Positions 8,379 through 16,439 of a stretch of 64,000 bases of DNA are shown here, piece by piece. Under the pieces are notes generated by a model, which searched no databases, was not told the DNA's origin, and saw only the letters and a program-made list of their open reading frames with translations. Source of the DNA: Hymenobacter sp. 15J16-1T3B. GTDB lineage: Bacteria; Bacteroidota; Bacteroidia; Cytophagales; Hymenobacteraceae. Location of the stretch: contig NZ_JAJFAV010000013.1 of the NCBI RefSeq assembly GCF_020711235.1, forward strand, positions 121,977 through 185,976. Reading direction: 5' to 3'. A program made the translations under genes and the position numbers. Every line of letters begins with the position of its first letter. Position 1 is the first letter of the stretch.

Positions 8379-8870
8379 ATGATTCACGAAGTCCGCACTT
8401 CTGCCCGCTCGTTTTGGGCCGGCCTGCCGGTGCTGTTGTTTGGCGTGTTTGCGCTGCTGGCAGCGCCGGCGGTGGGGTGCTTGTTGCTGCTCATCGGCGC
8501 CGCCATTGCCACGAGCTACCGCGCCGTCGAGCTGGACATAGCGCGGCGGCGCTACCGCAACTTCACCTGGGTGCTGGGCTGGCATGCCGGCCGCTGGGCA
8601 CCCCTGCCCCCTACCACGCGCGTGGTGCTCAAGCCCCACTCCGATACCATCGTGTACGCCGCCAGCCGCCGCGGCCGCTTCGGCACCGACAGCTACATCA
8701 GTAGCTCCGGCCGCTACGAGCACCTGACCCTGCTGCTGTCCGTGCCCGATTCCATTATTGGGGAAGTAATGGAGGAGTTCACCCTGCGCCAGCGCGCCCG
8801 GGCCATTGCCGTCGGGCAGCGGCTGGCCGAGGTGCTGGGCGTGCCGCTGCTGGTGCTGGAGGGTGTGTAG
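8379..8870 (+). CDS. Small membrane protein, function unknown
   Basis: A 163-residue protein starting at ATG 8379. Two hydrophobic segments close together (residues about 14-45: AGLPVLLFGVFALLAAP and VGCLLLLIGAAIATSY) form a membrane hairpin at the N-terminus. The remaining 115 residues look cytoplasmic, with a beta-rich core (TIVYAASRRGRFGTDSYISS) and a C-terminal helix (EEFTLRQRARAIAVGQRLAEVLG). The layout resembles bacterial PH-like membrane proteins but I see no diagnostic motif. The stop is 3 nt from the stop of the convergent large envelope protein, with no room for a terminator between them. Confidence 0.75.
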   Translation: MIHEVRTSARSFWAGLPVLLFGVFALLAAPAVGCLLLLIGAAIATSYRAVELDIARRRYRNFTWVLGWHAGRWAPLPPTTRVVLKPHSDTIVYAASRRGRFGTDSYISSSGRYEHLTLLLSVPDSIIGEVMEEFTLRQRARAIAVGQRLAEVLGVPLLVLEGV

Positions 8871-8873
8871 CCA

Positions 8874-11012
8874 CTACAGCCGCACCCCGATGCCCGGCCC
8901 GAACAGCACGAACCAGTGGTACTTGTTATTGAGCAGGTAGCCCCCGCCGAGGTAGAGCGGAAACGTCAGTTTGGCGTCGCGGCGGGTGGGGTACACCGAG
9001 CCCAGGATGACGATGCCCAGGTCGCGGTTGGCGTTGTTGTCCGGGTTGAGGTTGAACGCATTGAGCGCCACAAACCCGGCCCCGACTTTGTAGGGCCGTA
9101 AGCGGTTGATTTTTTCGGGGTTGTAGAAGCTAAACTGCGCCAGCGTGGCCAGCGAAATACCGCCGAAGGACGTGTAGTTGCCGTTTGGTTCGCCCAGTTT
9201 GCGGGTGAGCAGACCGGCCGGGAAGCTGATGTCGATGTCGAATTTGTAGGTGCGCTTGAGCACCAGCTCCACCACCTGCGTGAAGCCCGGGTCGCTGTAC
9301 TGCCCGGCTTGGTGCTTCACCGTCACGATGATGCGGCTCCACTCGTCCAAGTCGTAGGTTTTGCGGCTGAGTAGGGCGTTTAGGCTCAGCGCGTCGGTGC
9401 GGCAGGCCTTGTCCTGGTAAAACACCGAACGCGGCGAGTTGTCGCCGGGGCAGATGACTACGTTGTCGACGGTGCGGATTTCCACCAGCTCGCCCTTGGC
9501 GTTCAGGGTGCGGATTTCGAAGCTCAGAAACTGCTTGCCGTAGAGGGCCTTGTCCGAGTCGAGGCCGTTGGGGTTGAAGTTGAACACCACGTCGCGCACG
9601 GTGTGGCCGAAGAGCACCGGGCCGTTGAGCTGGGTGATGGGCCGGGCCGTTTCGCCGTAGCTCACCGATACAAAATCCAGCGGGTGCGGGCGCTGGAACT
9701 CGCGCACCGACAGGGCGTAGCCCGTGGCCTGCCCGGCGTTCATGACGGTGCTCTTGCGCTTGTCGAAGGTCACCGGCACCTGCACGCGCAGCACCACCCG
9801 CGAGTCGGTGCGGATGGACGAGTCGGAGGGAATCACGGGCAAATCCTCGAAGTGGAAGCGCGCTTTCTGCAGCCCCTCCCCTTCCAGGCGCACGTCCACG
9901 GTTTCGCCGGGGCTCACGCTGAGCGAGGACGTCCAGTCGCCGCCGCGGTGCAGCACCTGCACCCCGCTGATGGTGGTTTTGGGCGTGATGTCGAGGTTGG
10001 TGACGTACAGCGCCTGGTCGTTGAGCTTGAGGTAGAGGTAGCCCTCGGTTTGCCGGTGGGTGTTGTAGGGGCGCAGGTAGCAGAGCACCCGGTCGTTCGA
10101 CAGGTACTGACGCGTAAACAATTCACCGATGAGCGCGCCACCGGGCTCTTCCTGGTCCTCAATGCGGTAGGTGCGGCGCAGCTCGAAAAAGCGGCCGTTG
10201 TCCAGGATCAGCTCGGCACCGCGGCGGCGGCTGGCCTCGTCCAGGGTCACCATGCGCTTGTCGGGCGTCAGAAAGCGCAGGCGGGTGGCTTTGACGGTGA
10301 ATTCCTGCCGGAGCGCGGGCAGGGCGTAGTTGAGCCGGCCGCCGCTCTGCAGCATGGGCCGCTCGCTCTGCAGCTTCACCGTGAGCGTGCGGCGCCCGAG
10401 TTGCTTGGGCAGCACGTGCAGGCGCAGCGTGCCGTTGGGCTCCCGGGTCACGCGGTAATCAAACTCCTCGGTGCGCACCCACTCGCCGGTGGCGCGCACG
10501 TTGCGCGGGTTCGAGCTGTTCAGCTCCAGCACCTTTTCTTCGCCCACAAACAGCTCGTCGTCGGCGGAGCGCAGGCTGACGGCGGTGTAGGCCACCGGCA
10601 GCAGCGGCACCACGTCGCGCAGGGTTTCTTCGCCGGTCGCGCCGGGCTGCTCCACCACCAACCGGATAAACTGGCTGCTGGTCAGGTCCTGAAACTTCAG
10701 GCGGGTGCGCCAGGCGCCGTCCGGCTCGCGGGTAAGCGAGTCGAGCTGCTGGAAATCGGCCGATTTGCGCAGGCGCAGGGGTTTGTCGCCGGCCACGCGC
10801 TCGGGGTACAGGCGCAGCTCCACCGTCTCGTCGTCGCGCCGAAACCAAAAGAACAGCGTCGGCTCGCCCTGCACGATGACCGTATGGCGGCTAAGTTGGT
10901 AAGTGGCCGTGTCGGTGCGCAAGCTCACGTCGCGCAGCAACGGTACCTGGGCCTGCGCGCGGCCCACACCTAACCAGAGCAGGACGGCAAACGCGCCCAG
11001 CAGTCGTAACAT
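8874..11012 (-). CDS. Large beta-rich envelope protein, function unknown
   Basis: A 712-residue protein. The start is ATG 11010-11012 (MLRLLGAFAVLLWLGVGRAQA), which gives a clean signal peptide and lies 19 nt after a -7 element. The mature protein is predicted to be mostly beta strands: several Ig-like or bundle-like segments (about 25-450) and a C-terminal part (about 580-712) with alternating strands such as FGGISLATLAQFSFY, YKVGAGFVALNAFNL and YHWFVLFGPGIGVRL. The final strand ends in an aromatic-containing pattern, consistent with a small outer-membrane barrel or association with the outer membrane. I do not recognise a named family; it could belong to the gliding or envelope-integrity proteins of Bacteroidota, but that is a guess. 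Confidence 0.75.
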   Translation of the reverse strand: MLRLLGAFAVLLWLGVGRAQAQVPLLRDVSLRTDTATYQLSRHTVIVQGEPTLFFWFRRDDETVELRLYPERVAGDKPLRLRKSADFQQLDSLTREPDGAWRTRLKFQDLTSSQFIRLVVEQPGATGEETLRDVVPLLPVAYTAVSLRSADDELFVGEEKVLELNSSNPRNVRATGEWVRTEEFDYRVTREPNGTLRLHVLPKQLGRRTLTVKLQSERPMLQSGGRLNYALPALRQEFTVKATRLRFLTPDKRMVTLDEASRRRGAELILDNGRFFELRRTYRIEDQEEPGGALIGELFTRQYLSNDRVLCYLRPYNTHRQTEGYLYLKLNDQALYVTNLDITPKTTISGVQVLHRGGDWTSSLSVSPGETVDVRLEGEGLQKARFHFEDLPVIPSDSSIRTDSRVVLRVQVPVTFDKRKSTVMNAGQATGYALSVREFQRPHPLDFVSVSYGETARPITQLNGPVLFGHTVRDVVFNFNPNGLDSDKALYGKQFLSFEIRTLNAKGELVEIRTVDNVVICPGDNSPRSVFYQDKACRTDALSLNALLSRKTYDLDEWSRIIVTVKHQAGQYSDPGFTQVVELVLKRTYKFDIDISFPAGLLTRKLGEPNGNYTSFGGISLATLAQFSFYNPEKINRLRPYKVGAGFVALNAFNLNPDNNANRDLGIVILGSVYPTRRDAKLTFPLYLGGGYLLNNKYHWFVLFGPGIGVRL

Positions 11013-11031
11013 CCTAGAAAGTCCCACGGTG

Positions 11032-11039
11032 CAAAAATA
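11032..11039 (-). promoter_or_regulatory. Bacteroidota -7 element TATTTTTG
   Basis: Read on the minus strand, TATTTTTG matches TAnnTTTG and lies 19 nt before the ATG at 11012. A call by motif only. Confidence 0.5.
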
Positions 11040-11140
11040 GACCACGGTTTTGAGGGAAGCTGCAGCTCGGGCGGATTTTGGGCTGAATGCGCTGGTTCAC
11101 CAGCCGTCATGGCAAAGCGGCCCGGCGGTGGCGCCACTAG

Positions 11141-11344
11141 TCATTGCGAGGACGCAGGACGAAGCAATCGTTCCTCTCGCGGCACAAACGGCACGACTAG
11201 CAGAAGCAAAAAACAGCCGCGCCCGAGACTGATGTTACAGTTTCGGGCGCGGCTGTTTTCGGTCAGGAAGGGTTGCCGCGGCGGTGCTCCTGGAGGAAGG
11301 ATTGGCTACGCCTTCCTGCGGGTGCCGCGCTTCGCTCGCAACGA
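11141..11344. repeat. REP-like inverted repeat element, TCATTGCGAG family
   Basis: The left arm begins TCATTGCGAGGACGCAGGAC and runs to GAAGCAATCG (11141-11170). The right arm (11300-11344) is its degenerate inverse, GATTGGC...CTTCGCTCGCAACGA; TCATTGCGAG against TCGTTGCGAG matches 9 of 10. Elements of the type TCATTGCGAGCGAAGCGAAGCAATC are widely dispersed in Bacteroidota genomes, from general knowledge. Confidence 0.65.
11208..11259. terminator. Strong hairpin with A- and T-flanks, bidirectional terminator
   Basis: A 16-bp perfect stem (11211-11226 with 11243-11258), starting AAACAGCCGCGCCCGA, preceded by an A-run and ending in TTTT. It lies beyond the stop of the UbiB-like gene and would end minus-strand reading there, though it sits about 150 bp past that stop. 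Confidence 0.75.
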
Positions 11345-11369
11345 CGGCCGGTAAACCGGCGCGTCGCCG

Positions 11370-13055
11370 TTACTGCTTTTCTCTTCTGATGGTCAGGATA
11401 AAGAGCACCAGCAGCCAAAAGGCCGTGGCGCCCAGGCCCCACCACGTTACGCCGGGCAGGCCGTGGTAGTAGGGCATCTGCCCGGCGGGGTAGTTGCCCA
11501 GCAGGCTCAGGCCCGAAAACAGCAGAAACGCCACCGCCAGCAGCGTAATAATACCGCGCGACACCAGCCGCTCGGCCGTGCGCAGCAATGGCTGGTAGCC
11601 GCCGAGCTGGGCCTGCACGCGCAAGTCGCCTTTGCTGAGCTTGCGCACAATCTGGCGCAAATCTGTCGGCAGGGTGTACATCAGCGCCAGCAGCTGCTGC
11701 CCGGTGTACTGCAGCTCGGTGGTCACGTTCGACACCGAATACTGCTCCAGAATCAGCCGGCGGCCGTAGGGGCGCACAAACTCGAAGGTGTTGAACGAGG
11801 GGTGCAGCACCTTGCCGATGCCCTCCAGAATCACCAGGGCCCGCAAAATCAGGAACACCGAGCCCGGTACCTGCAGGCGGTAGCGGTAGATGATGGTTTG
11901 CAGGCGCTCGGCCAGCGCGCTCATGCTCATTTCCTTCACGTCGAGGCCGGTGAAGTCGTCGATGAGCTGCTGCAGATCGGCCTCGAAGGTGCGCATGTCG
12001 CGGATGTCGGCGGTAATGGCCAGGCGGCGAAAGTTCAGGGCCATGCCGCGCGCGTCCTGCTGGCTCATGCTGATGAACACGCCCGCGAAGGCGTACTTCT
12101 GCTGCTTGGTCAGCCGCCCCACCATGCCGAAATCGATGAGCACGATGGTGCCGTCGGGGCGCACCAGCACGTTGCCGGGGTGGGGGTCGGCGTGGAAGAT
12201 ACCGAACTCAAAAATCTGCGTCAGGTAGATGTCCATGCCCGTTTCGGCCACCGTGCCGGGGTCCAGGCCCCAGCGCAGCAGCTGCTCCTTGTCGGTAATC
12301 TTGCAGCCGCTGATATACTCGATGACCAGCACCCGGCTGGTGCTCAGCTCGCGGTAGGGCCGCGGCACGTAGAAGGTCTGGTACTCGGCGTAGAGCTTGC
12401 GAAACTGGTCCATGGCCCGGGCCTCGGAGGTGTAGTCCAGCTCCGCCATCATGCTGCGCTCGAAGGCCTCCACGATGTCCTGCGGGTTGCTCAGCCCCTG
12501 CTTGCGCAGGTAGCCGCCGGTCAGCTTCACCAGCTCGCGCAGCAGGGCTAGGTCGGTGGTGATTTTGTCGCGGGCGTCGGGGCGCTGCACCTTCACCACC
12601 ACGTCGGTGCCGTCGAGCAGGCGGGCCTTGTGCACCTGCCCGATGGAGGCCGAGCCCAGCGGCGCGTCCTCAAACTCGCTGAACACCTCCCCCAGCGGCT
12701 GGCCCAGCTCTTTTTCGATGATGCGCTTGGCTTCCGCGGTGGCGAAGGGCGGTACCGCGCTCTGCAGCTTGGCAAACTCGTCGACCAGCTCCTGCGGCAG
12801 CAAGTCGGCGCGGTTGCTGAGCACCTGGGCCAGCTTCACGAAAGTCGGCCCCAGCTCCTCGATGACCATGCGCACCCGCTCCCAGCGCGACGTCTCAAAC
12901 ACCGTCTGCTCGCCGTGCTGCCAGGTGCGGCGGCGCTGCCGCGGCACCAAGCGCCGCAGCGCCGTGGTGGTTACCGCGTCCTCAAAACCGTAGCGCAGCA
13001 GCACCTCCACCACTTGGCGGATGCGCCCCAGGTTGGTCATCGTGTTCTTAAACAT
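11370..13055 (-). CDS. UbiB/AarF-family (ABC1) atypical kinase-like protein
   Basis: A 561-residue protein of the ABC1/ADCK/UbiB protein-kinase-like family, whose bacterial members act in or near the membrane on quinone or lipid metabolism; several have ATPase rather than protein kinase activity. Landmarks: GPTFVKLAQVLSNRADLLP (the KxGQ region, here KLAQ, so Gly is Ala), LGSASIGQVHKA (Ala/Ser-rich nucleotide loop), VVVKVQRP (ATP-binding Lys), the catalytic-loop-like GIFHADPHPGNVLV and the metal motif IDFGMVG. Two transmembrane helices close the protein (residues about 498-520 and 535-558). Since Bacteroidota use menaquinone, a role in quinone handling is possible. The phasin gene lies 145 bp upstream on the same strand. 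Confidence 0.93.
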   Translation of the reverse strand: MFKNTMTNLGRIRQVVEVLLRYGFEDAVTTTALRRLVPRQRRRTWQHGEQTVFETSRWERVRMVIEELGPTFVKLAQVLSNRADLLPQELVDEFAKLQSAVPPFATAEAKRIIEKELGQPLGEVFSEFEDAPLGSASIGQVHKARLLDGTDVVVKVQRPDARDKITTDLALLRELVKLTGGYLRKQGLSNPQDIVEAFERSMMAELDYTSEARAMDQFRKLYAEYQTFYVPRPYRELSTSRVLVIEYISGCKITDKEQLLRWGLDPGTVAETGMDIYLTQIFEFGIFHADPHPGNVLVRPDGTIVLIDFGMVGRLTKQQKYAFAGVFISMSQQDARGMALNFRRLAITADIRDMRTFEADLQQLIDDFTGLDVKEMSMSALAERLQTIIYRYRLQVPGSVFLILRALVILEGIGKVLHPSFNTFEFVRPYGRRLILEQYSVSNVTTELQYTGQQLLALMYTLPTDLRQIVRKLSKGDLRVQAQLGGYQPLLRTAERLVSRGIITLLAVAFLLFSGLSLLGNYPAGQMPYYHGLPGVTWWGLGATAFWLLVLFILTIRREKQ

Positions 13056-13148
13056 CGGGCGTGAAAATGGGGAAATTGTTCGGGCTTGGCGGCTGTCGAG
13101 GTGGAGACAGTTTGCGTCCCGAAATCAGCCGCCCGCAAACACAACAAA

Positions 13149-13174
13149 CCCTGCCCCCGAATCCGCGGGCAGGG
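13149..13174 (-). terminator. Hairpin after the phasin gene
   Basis: An 8-bp stem, CCCTGCCC (13149-13156) with GGGCAGGG (13167-13174); on the minus strand it is followed by a T-rich TTTGTTGTG stretch. It separates the phasin gene from the UbiB-like gene, so the two are probably separate transcripts or show read-through. Confidence 0.7.
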
Positions 13175-13200
13175 TCGCTGAAACTAGTAACCCGGCAGGC

Positions 13201-13704
13201 TTACGAAGCGCTATCAGCGGATGCCGCCGAATCCGACTTTTTAGCCGTAGCTGCTCCGCCCTTGCTGCCCGCCGCCGATTTCTTGGCGCTGGTCGAGGCC
13301 GCGCCAGCGGCTTTGGTGGTAGCCTTGGCCGCCGTTTTGGCCGCGCCCGTCGCCGAAGCCGCCGGGGTGCTGGCTTTCTTGCTGCCGCTGGTGCTGCTGG
13401 CCGCGGCGCCCGCCGCCGATTTGCTGCCCGAGCCCTTCACGGTGCGCTTCAGCTCCTCCACGTCGGCGCTGGACGCCACGCCCATGCCCTTCATCACGCG
13501 CTTGGCGATGCTGTTGATCTGGGTTTCGAACTCCTTGCGCTTGGTGTCGGTGTTTTTCTGCAGCGACTTGAGGATTTGCTCGCCCTCCTTCTGGGAGAGT
13601 TTGTTTTCCTGCACCAGCTGGTTGATGGTGTCCTGCACCCGGTCGTTGGTGCGCGAAACGAACCCCACGCCGGCGTAGATGAACTTCTTAAACAGGTCTT
13701 CCAT
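13201..13704 (-). CDS. Phasin-family protein with Ala/Lys/Ser-rich tail
   Basis: A 167-residue protein. The start is ATG 13702-13704 (MEDLFKKFIYAGVGF), where similarity to Bacteroidota phasins begins; the frame is open 28 codons further up but that part is not conserved. Residues 1-85 are an amphipathic helical phasin-like domain (VGFVSRTNDRVQDTINQLV, then KEGEQILKSLQKNTDTKRKEFETQI). Residues about 90-167 are a low-complexity tail of Ala, Lys, Ser and Thr, similar in makeup to the histone-H1-like tails of PhaF-type proteins that bind DNA non-specifically. Phasins coat storage-polymer granules. There is no polyhydroxyalkanoate synthase in the window. Confidence 0.8.
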   Translation of the reverse strand: MEDLFKKFIYAGVGFVSRTNDRVQDTINQLVQENKLSQKEGEQILKSLQKNTDTKRKEFETQINSIAKRVMKGMGVASSADVEELKRTVKGSGSKSAAGAAASSTSGSKKASTPAASATGAAKTAAKATTKAAGAASTSAKKSAAGSKGGAATAKKSDSAASADSAS

Positions 13705-13876
13705 GAGGGGAAAAGGTTGGGATGATGAAAACCGGCGCGCCAGGCTTTCGAAGCCGAAAGTAGTATGCATGCCGACTACCTGACACAAACCTACGAAAAG
13801 CTAAATATTCCGGGAGGATTGACGGCCACTTTTTTGCTGAAAAAAATCATGGCTTCAATGCGTTAGGTTCCGCAGC

Positions 13877-14866
13877 TCACGCCGCGGCCCGCACCGGGCG
13901 GACGGCGAATTTGCCGACCACCGGCTTTTTCCCGGGTGCGCGCACGGCTTGGCGGGCCGCCTCTTGCGCCTGCCACACCCCGCCGACAAACTCGGCGGCG
14001 CGACTTAGCGCAAGCTTGGCCTCGGGCACGGTGCGCCAAAACAGGTGCCACCAGTGCACCAGCCCGTCGAATACCTGCACCGTGACGGGCACGCCGGCGG
14101 CCCTGGCCCGAGCCGCCAGGGCCAGCGTATCGGCGTACAGCAGCTCGCCATCGGATACCTGCAGCAGCAAGGGCGGCAGGCCGCGCAGGTCGGCGTACAA
14201 GGGCGAGAGCAGCGGGTTGGTGAGCGGGGTGCCGGCGGCGTAGCGCTGCCCCCAGGCCCGGATTTCCAGTGCTTCCACGAATTGGTCTTCGCCGTGCGGG
14301 CGGGCCGCGCTGCCGGTGAGGGCTAGGTCGCTCCAGGGCGAGAAGCAGAGTGCAGCGGCGGGCAGCGCCTCGCCCGCGTCGCGCAGTTGCTGCAGCAACG
14401 CCAGCACTAAGCCGCCGCCCGCCGAGTCGCCAGCCAGCACTACGTCTTCGGCCCGATAGCCTTGCGCGAGCAGCCAGTGCCAGGCGGCGCGGGCGTCGTC
14501 GAGGGCGGCGGGAAAGGGGTGCTCGGGGGCTTTGCGGTAGTCGGCGGAAAGGGCGCGCAGGCCGCAGCGCTGCGCCAGTGCCCCGATGAAGCCGCGGTGC
14601 GTGTTCAGGGAGCCCATCACGTAGGCGCCGCCGTGCAGGTAGAGCAGCACGCGGCCCGCGGCGGCGCCTTCCGGCTCGATCCACTCAGCCACCACGCCGG
14701 CCGCCGCGGGTACGCGCTCAAAGTGCACGTGCCAGGGCATAAACTGAAGCAGGGTGCTCAGTTCCAGGCCCAGGCGCAGGGAGTCGGCGCTGGGCCGGCG
14801 CCGGGCTATGGGCCCGGCCGCGGCCGCGAGCAGCCGCTTGATGAGTTGGTGCTGAAAGGAAGGCAT
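13877..14866 (-). CDS. Alpha/beta hydrolase, hormone-sensitive-lipase-type esterase
   Basis: A 329-residue esterase or lipase of the HSL (family IV) type. The start is ATG 14864-14866 (MPSFQHQLIKRLL); the frame extends upstream but without conservation. Landmarks are the oxyanion-hole motif LYLHGGAYVMGS, the nucleophile elbow GDSAGGG with Ser148, the acid at SDGELLYAD and the histidine in GLVHWWHLF. There is no signal peptide, so it is probably cytoplasmic. Family members cleave short-chain acyl esters; the natural substrate cannot be read from sequence. It lies between the phasin and acyltransferase genes on the same strand, fitting a lipid-related neighbourhood. Confidence 0.93.
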   Translation of the reverse strand: MPSFQHQLIKRLLAAAAGPIARRRPSADSLRLGLELSTLLQFMPWHVHFERVPAAAGVVAEWIEPEGAAAGRVLLYLHGGAYVMGSLNTHRGFIGALAQRCGLRALSADYRKAPEHPFPAALDDARAAWHWLLAQGYRAEDVVLAGDSAGGGLVLALLQQLRDAGEALPAAALCFSPWSDLALTGSAARPHGEDQFVEALEIRAWGQRYAAGTPLTNPLLSPLYADLRGLPPLLLQVSDGELLYADTLALAARARAAGVPVTVQVFDGLVHWWHLFWRTVPEAKLALSRAAEFVGGVWQAQEAARQAVRAPGKKPVVGKFAVRPVRAAA

Positions 14867-15036
14867 GCGGGTGGGATGGCGGAGAAAGGAACCGCGTCGG
14901 CCGCGAAGCCGATGGGCCCGGAGCTGTAGGCGTGGTGCTTCTGTAACGAAGCGCCGCGGCAAAGAGTTGAAATGTATGAGGTTTCCGGGCGATTTGGACG
15001 GCGGCCTGAGCAACCTCAAGCGCCGCCCCAATGGGC

Positions 15037-16218
15037 TTACTGCTGCCCCGGCAGCTTCTCCCCGATCTTATGCCGGCGGTAGCCGCGGATGGCCACCGGA
15101 ATCAGCCCGAGCACGGGAATAAAAAAGCTGAGCACAAACGGGTTGCGCCAAAGCAGCCGCAGCGTAGTGCCAAAACCGCTGAGCCGCAGCTTGTACTGCG
15201 GGCCGTACTTGCGGTAGCCGCGCTCAAATTCGTGGAACAGCAGCGGCCAGAACGGCGGCAGGTAGAACGGGAAATAGCGCCAGTTGGCCTTCATGCGCTG
15301 CCACAGCTCCCCTACCCGGAAGGGCTTCTGCCCGTACCGCCCCACGGCGTCGGTCAGTTCCTGCTGCATCTGGTCGTGCACGCGCTCGGTCAGGGCCACG
15401 AAATCGTCGCGGGTCAGGTCTTCGAAGGGGCGGTCGGTCCAGTCGCGGGGGCGCAGGCGGCTGCCGAGCACGAAGGTCAGTTTGGCCGGAAACGCCATGT
15501 AAAACACCCAGGGCTGCAGGATGATACCAATCAGCAGCCAGGTGATGGGCAGGAAGGGAATGCCGATTTTCTTGACCCACTTGTTGATCCACTCGAAGCT
15601 GTATGCGCCGGGGTTCAGGTACTCGGCGTTGACGGTGGAGAAGAGCACCAGGTCCGTTTCGTGCTGAATGCTGAGGCGCACCACGCTGCTGGCCAACCGC
15701 TGCAACTCGTACTTCCGATTAAAGCCCTTGCCGATGCCCGGCACGCCCTCCGGGTACAGCATCAGGTTGTGGTCGTTGTAGTACATCATCGTCTCGAAGT
15801 TCAGCGTGGTGGCGTCCACGCAGCCCGCGCGCTTCCAGAAATCCGGAATCAGGAACGGGTTCATCAGCGCCGACTGCGAGAGCAGCGGGGCGGCTAGCGG
15901 CCGGGGCATGTCGTGCGGCTGGGGCACCGAGCGATACAGGCTGGCCAGGGCCACGATGGCGTCCCAGGGGAAAGCCATGCCCGAGTGGTTGGAGCAGAAA
16001 ATCAGCGGCCGCTCGGGGTTGTTGCGCTGGGGAAAACGTTCGAGGAAGCCCACCAGCTCGGAGCGAAACCACACGCGGTCGAGCAGTTGCAGCACGTTCT
16101 GGTCGAGGGCGCGCACGAAGTCCTCGTCGAAGTAGTCGGCGTAGATGTGCTGGTTGGCACGAATGGCCGCCGGCGGCGACTGCGACGGCGGAACGGCGGG
16201 GGCGGAAGCCGGGGGCAT
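15037..16218 (-). CDS. Lysophospholipid acyltransferase-like protein
   Basis: A 393-residue protein. The start is ATG 16216-16218 (MPPASAPAVPPSQSPP); an in-frame ATG 17 codons upstream is also possible. Motifs: CSNHSGMAFPWDAI as the catalytic region, with seven residues between His and Asp (the classic PlsC form has four), and LMLYPEGVPGIGKGF as the second (FPEG) block. Wider spacing between His and Asp is seen in the monoacylglycerol-acyltransferase-like branch of the superfamily, so I place it there tentatively. One or two hydrophobic segments (IPFLPITWLLIGIILQPWVFY; FVLSFFIPVLGLIPVAI) suggest membrane association. The likely reaction is acyl transfer to a glycerolipid. Confidence 0.85.
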   Translation of the reverse strand: MPPASAPAVPPSQSPPAAIRANQHIYADYFDEDFVRALDQNVLQLLDRVWFRSELVGFLERFPQRNNPERPLIFCSNHSGMAFPWDAIVALASLYRSVPQPHDMPRPLAAPLLSQSALMNPFLIPDFWKRAGCVDATTLNFETMMYYNDHNLMLYPEGVPGIGKGFNRKYELQRLASSVVRLSIQHETDLVLFSTVNAEYLNPGAYSFEWINKWVKKIGIPFLPITWLLIGIILQPWVFYMAFPAKLTFVLGSRLRPRDWTDRPFEDLTRDDFVALTERVHDQMQQELTDAVGRYGQKPFRVGELWQRMKANWRYFPFYLPPFWPLLFHEFERGYRKYGPQYKLRLSGFGTTLRLLWRNPFVLSFFIPVLGLIPVAIRGYRRHKIGEKLPGQQ

Positions 16219-16439
16219 GGGGCGGGAATGCGGCGGGCGAAAAATGAGGTGGCGGAGGCCGGATTCCAAGATAGGACTTTGAGCGCGACATAAGCCCTAG
16301 CCGCCACTACGCGCAAACGAGGAGTTGGAAAAGTCTCGTAACGGCCCTGTGAATCAATTAATTATTTACAATTATTTGTTTTAATAATTATACATTAATC
16401 TTCTCCACCGCTATCGGCCACCTTTTCCCTACCTCTCCA

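Larger units (their letters stand above)
11013..11369. other. Intergenic stretch with a REP-like element enclosing a terminator
   Basis: No convincing gene. The stretch holds the -7 element of the envelope-protein gene (11032-11039), a palindromic repeat element (11141-11344) and, inside that, a strong hairpin (11208-11259). Open frames here are short and lack any protein-like character. Confidence 0.7.
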
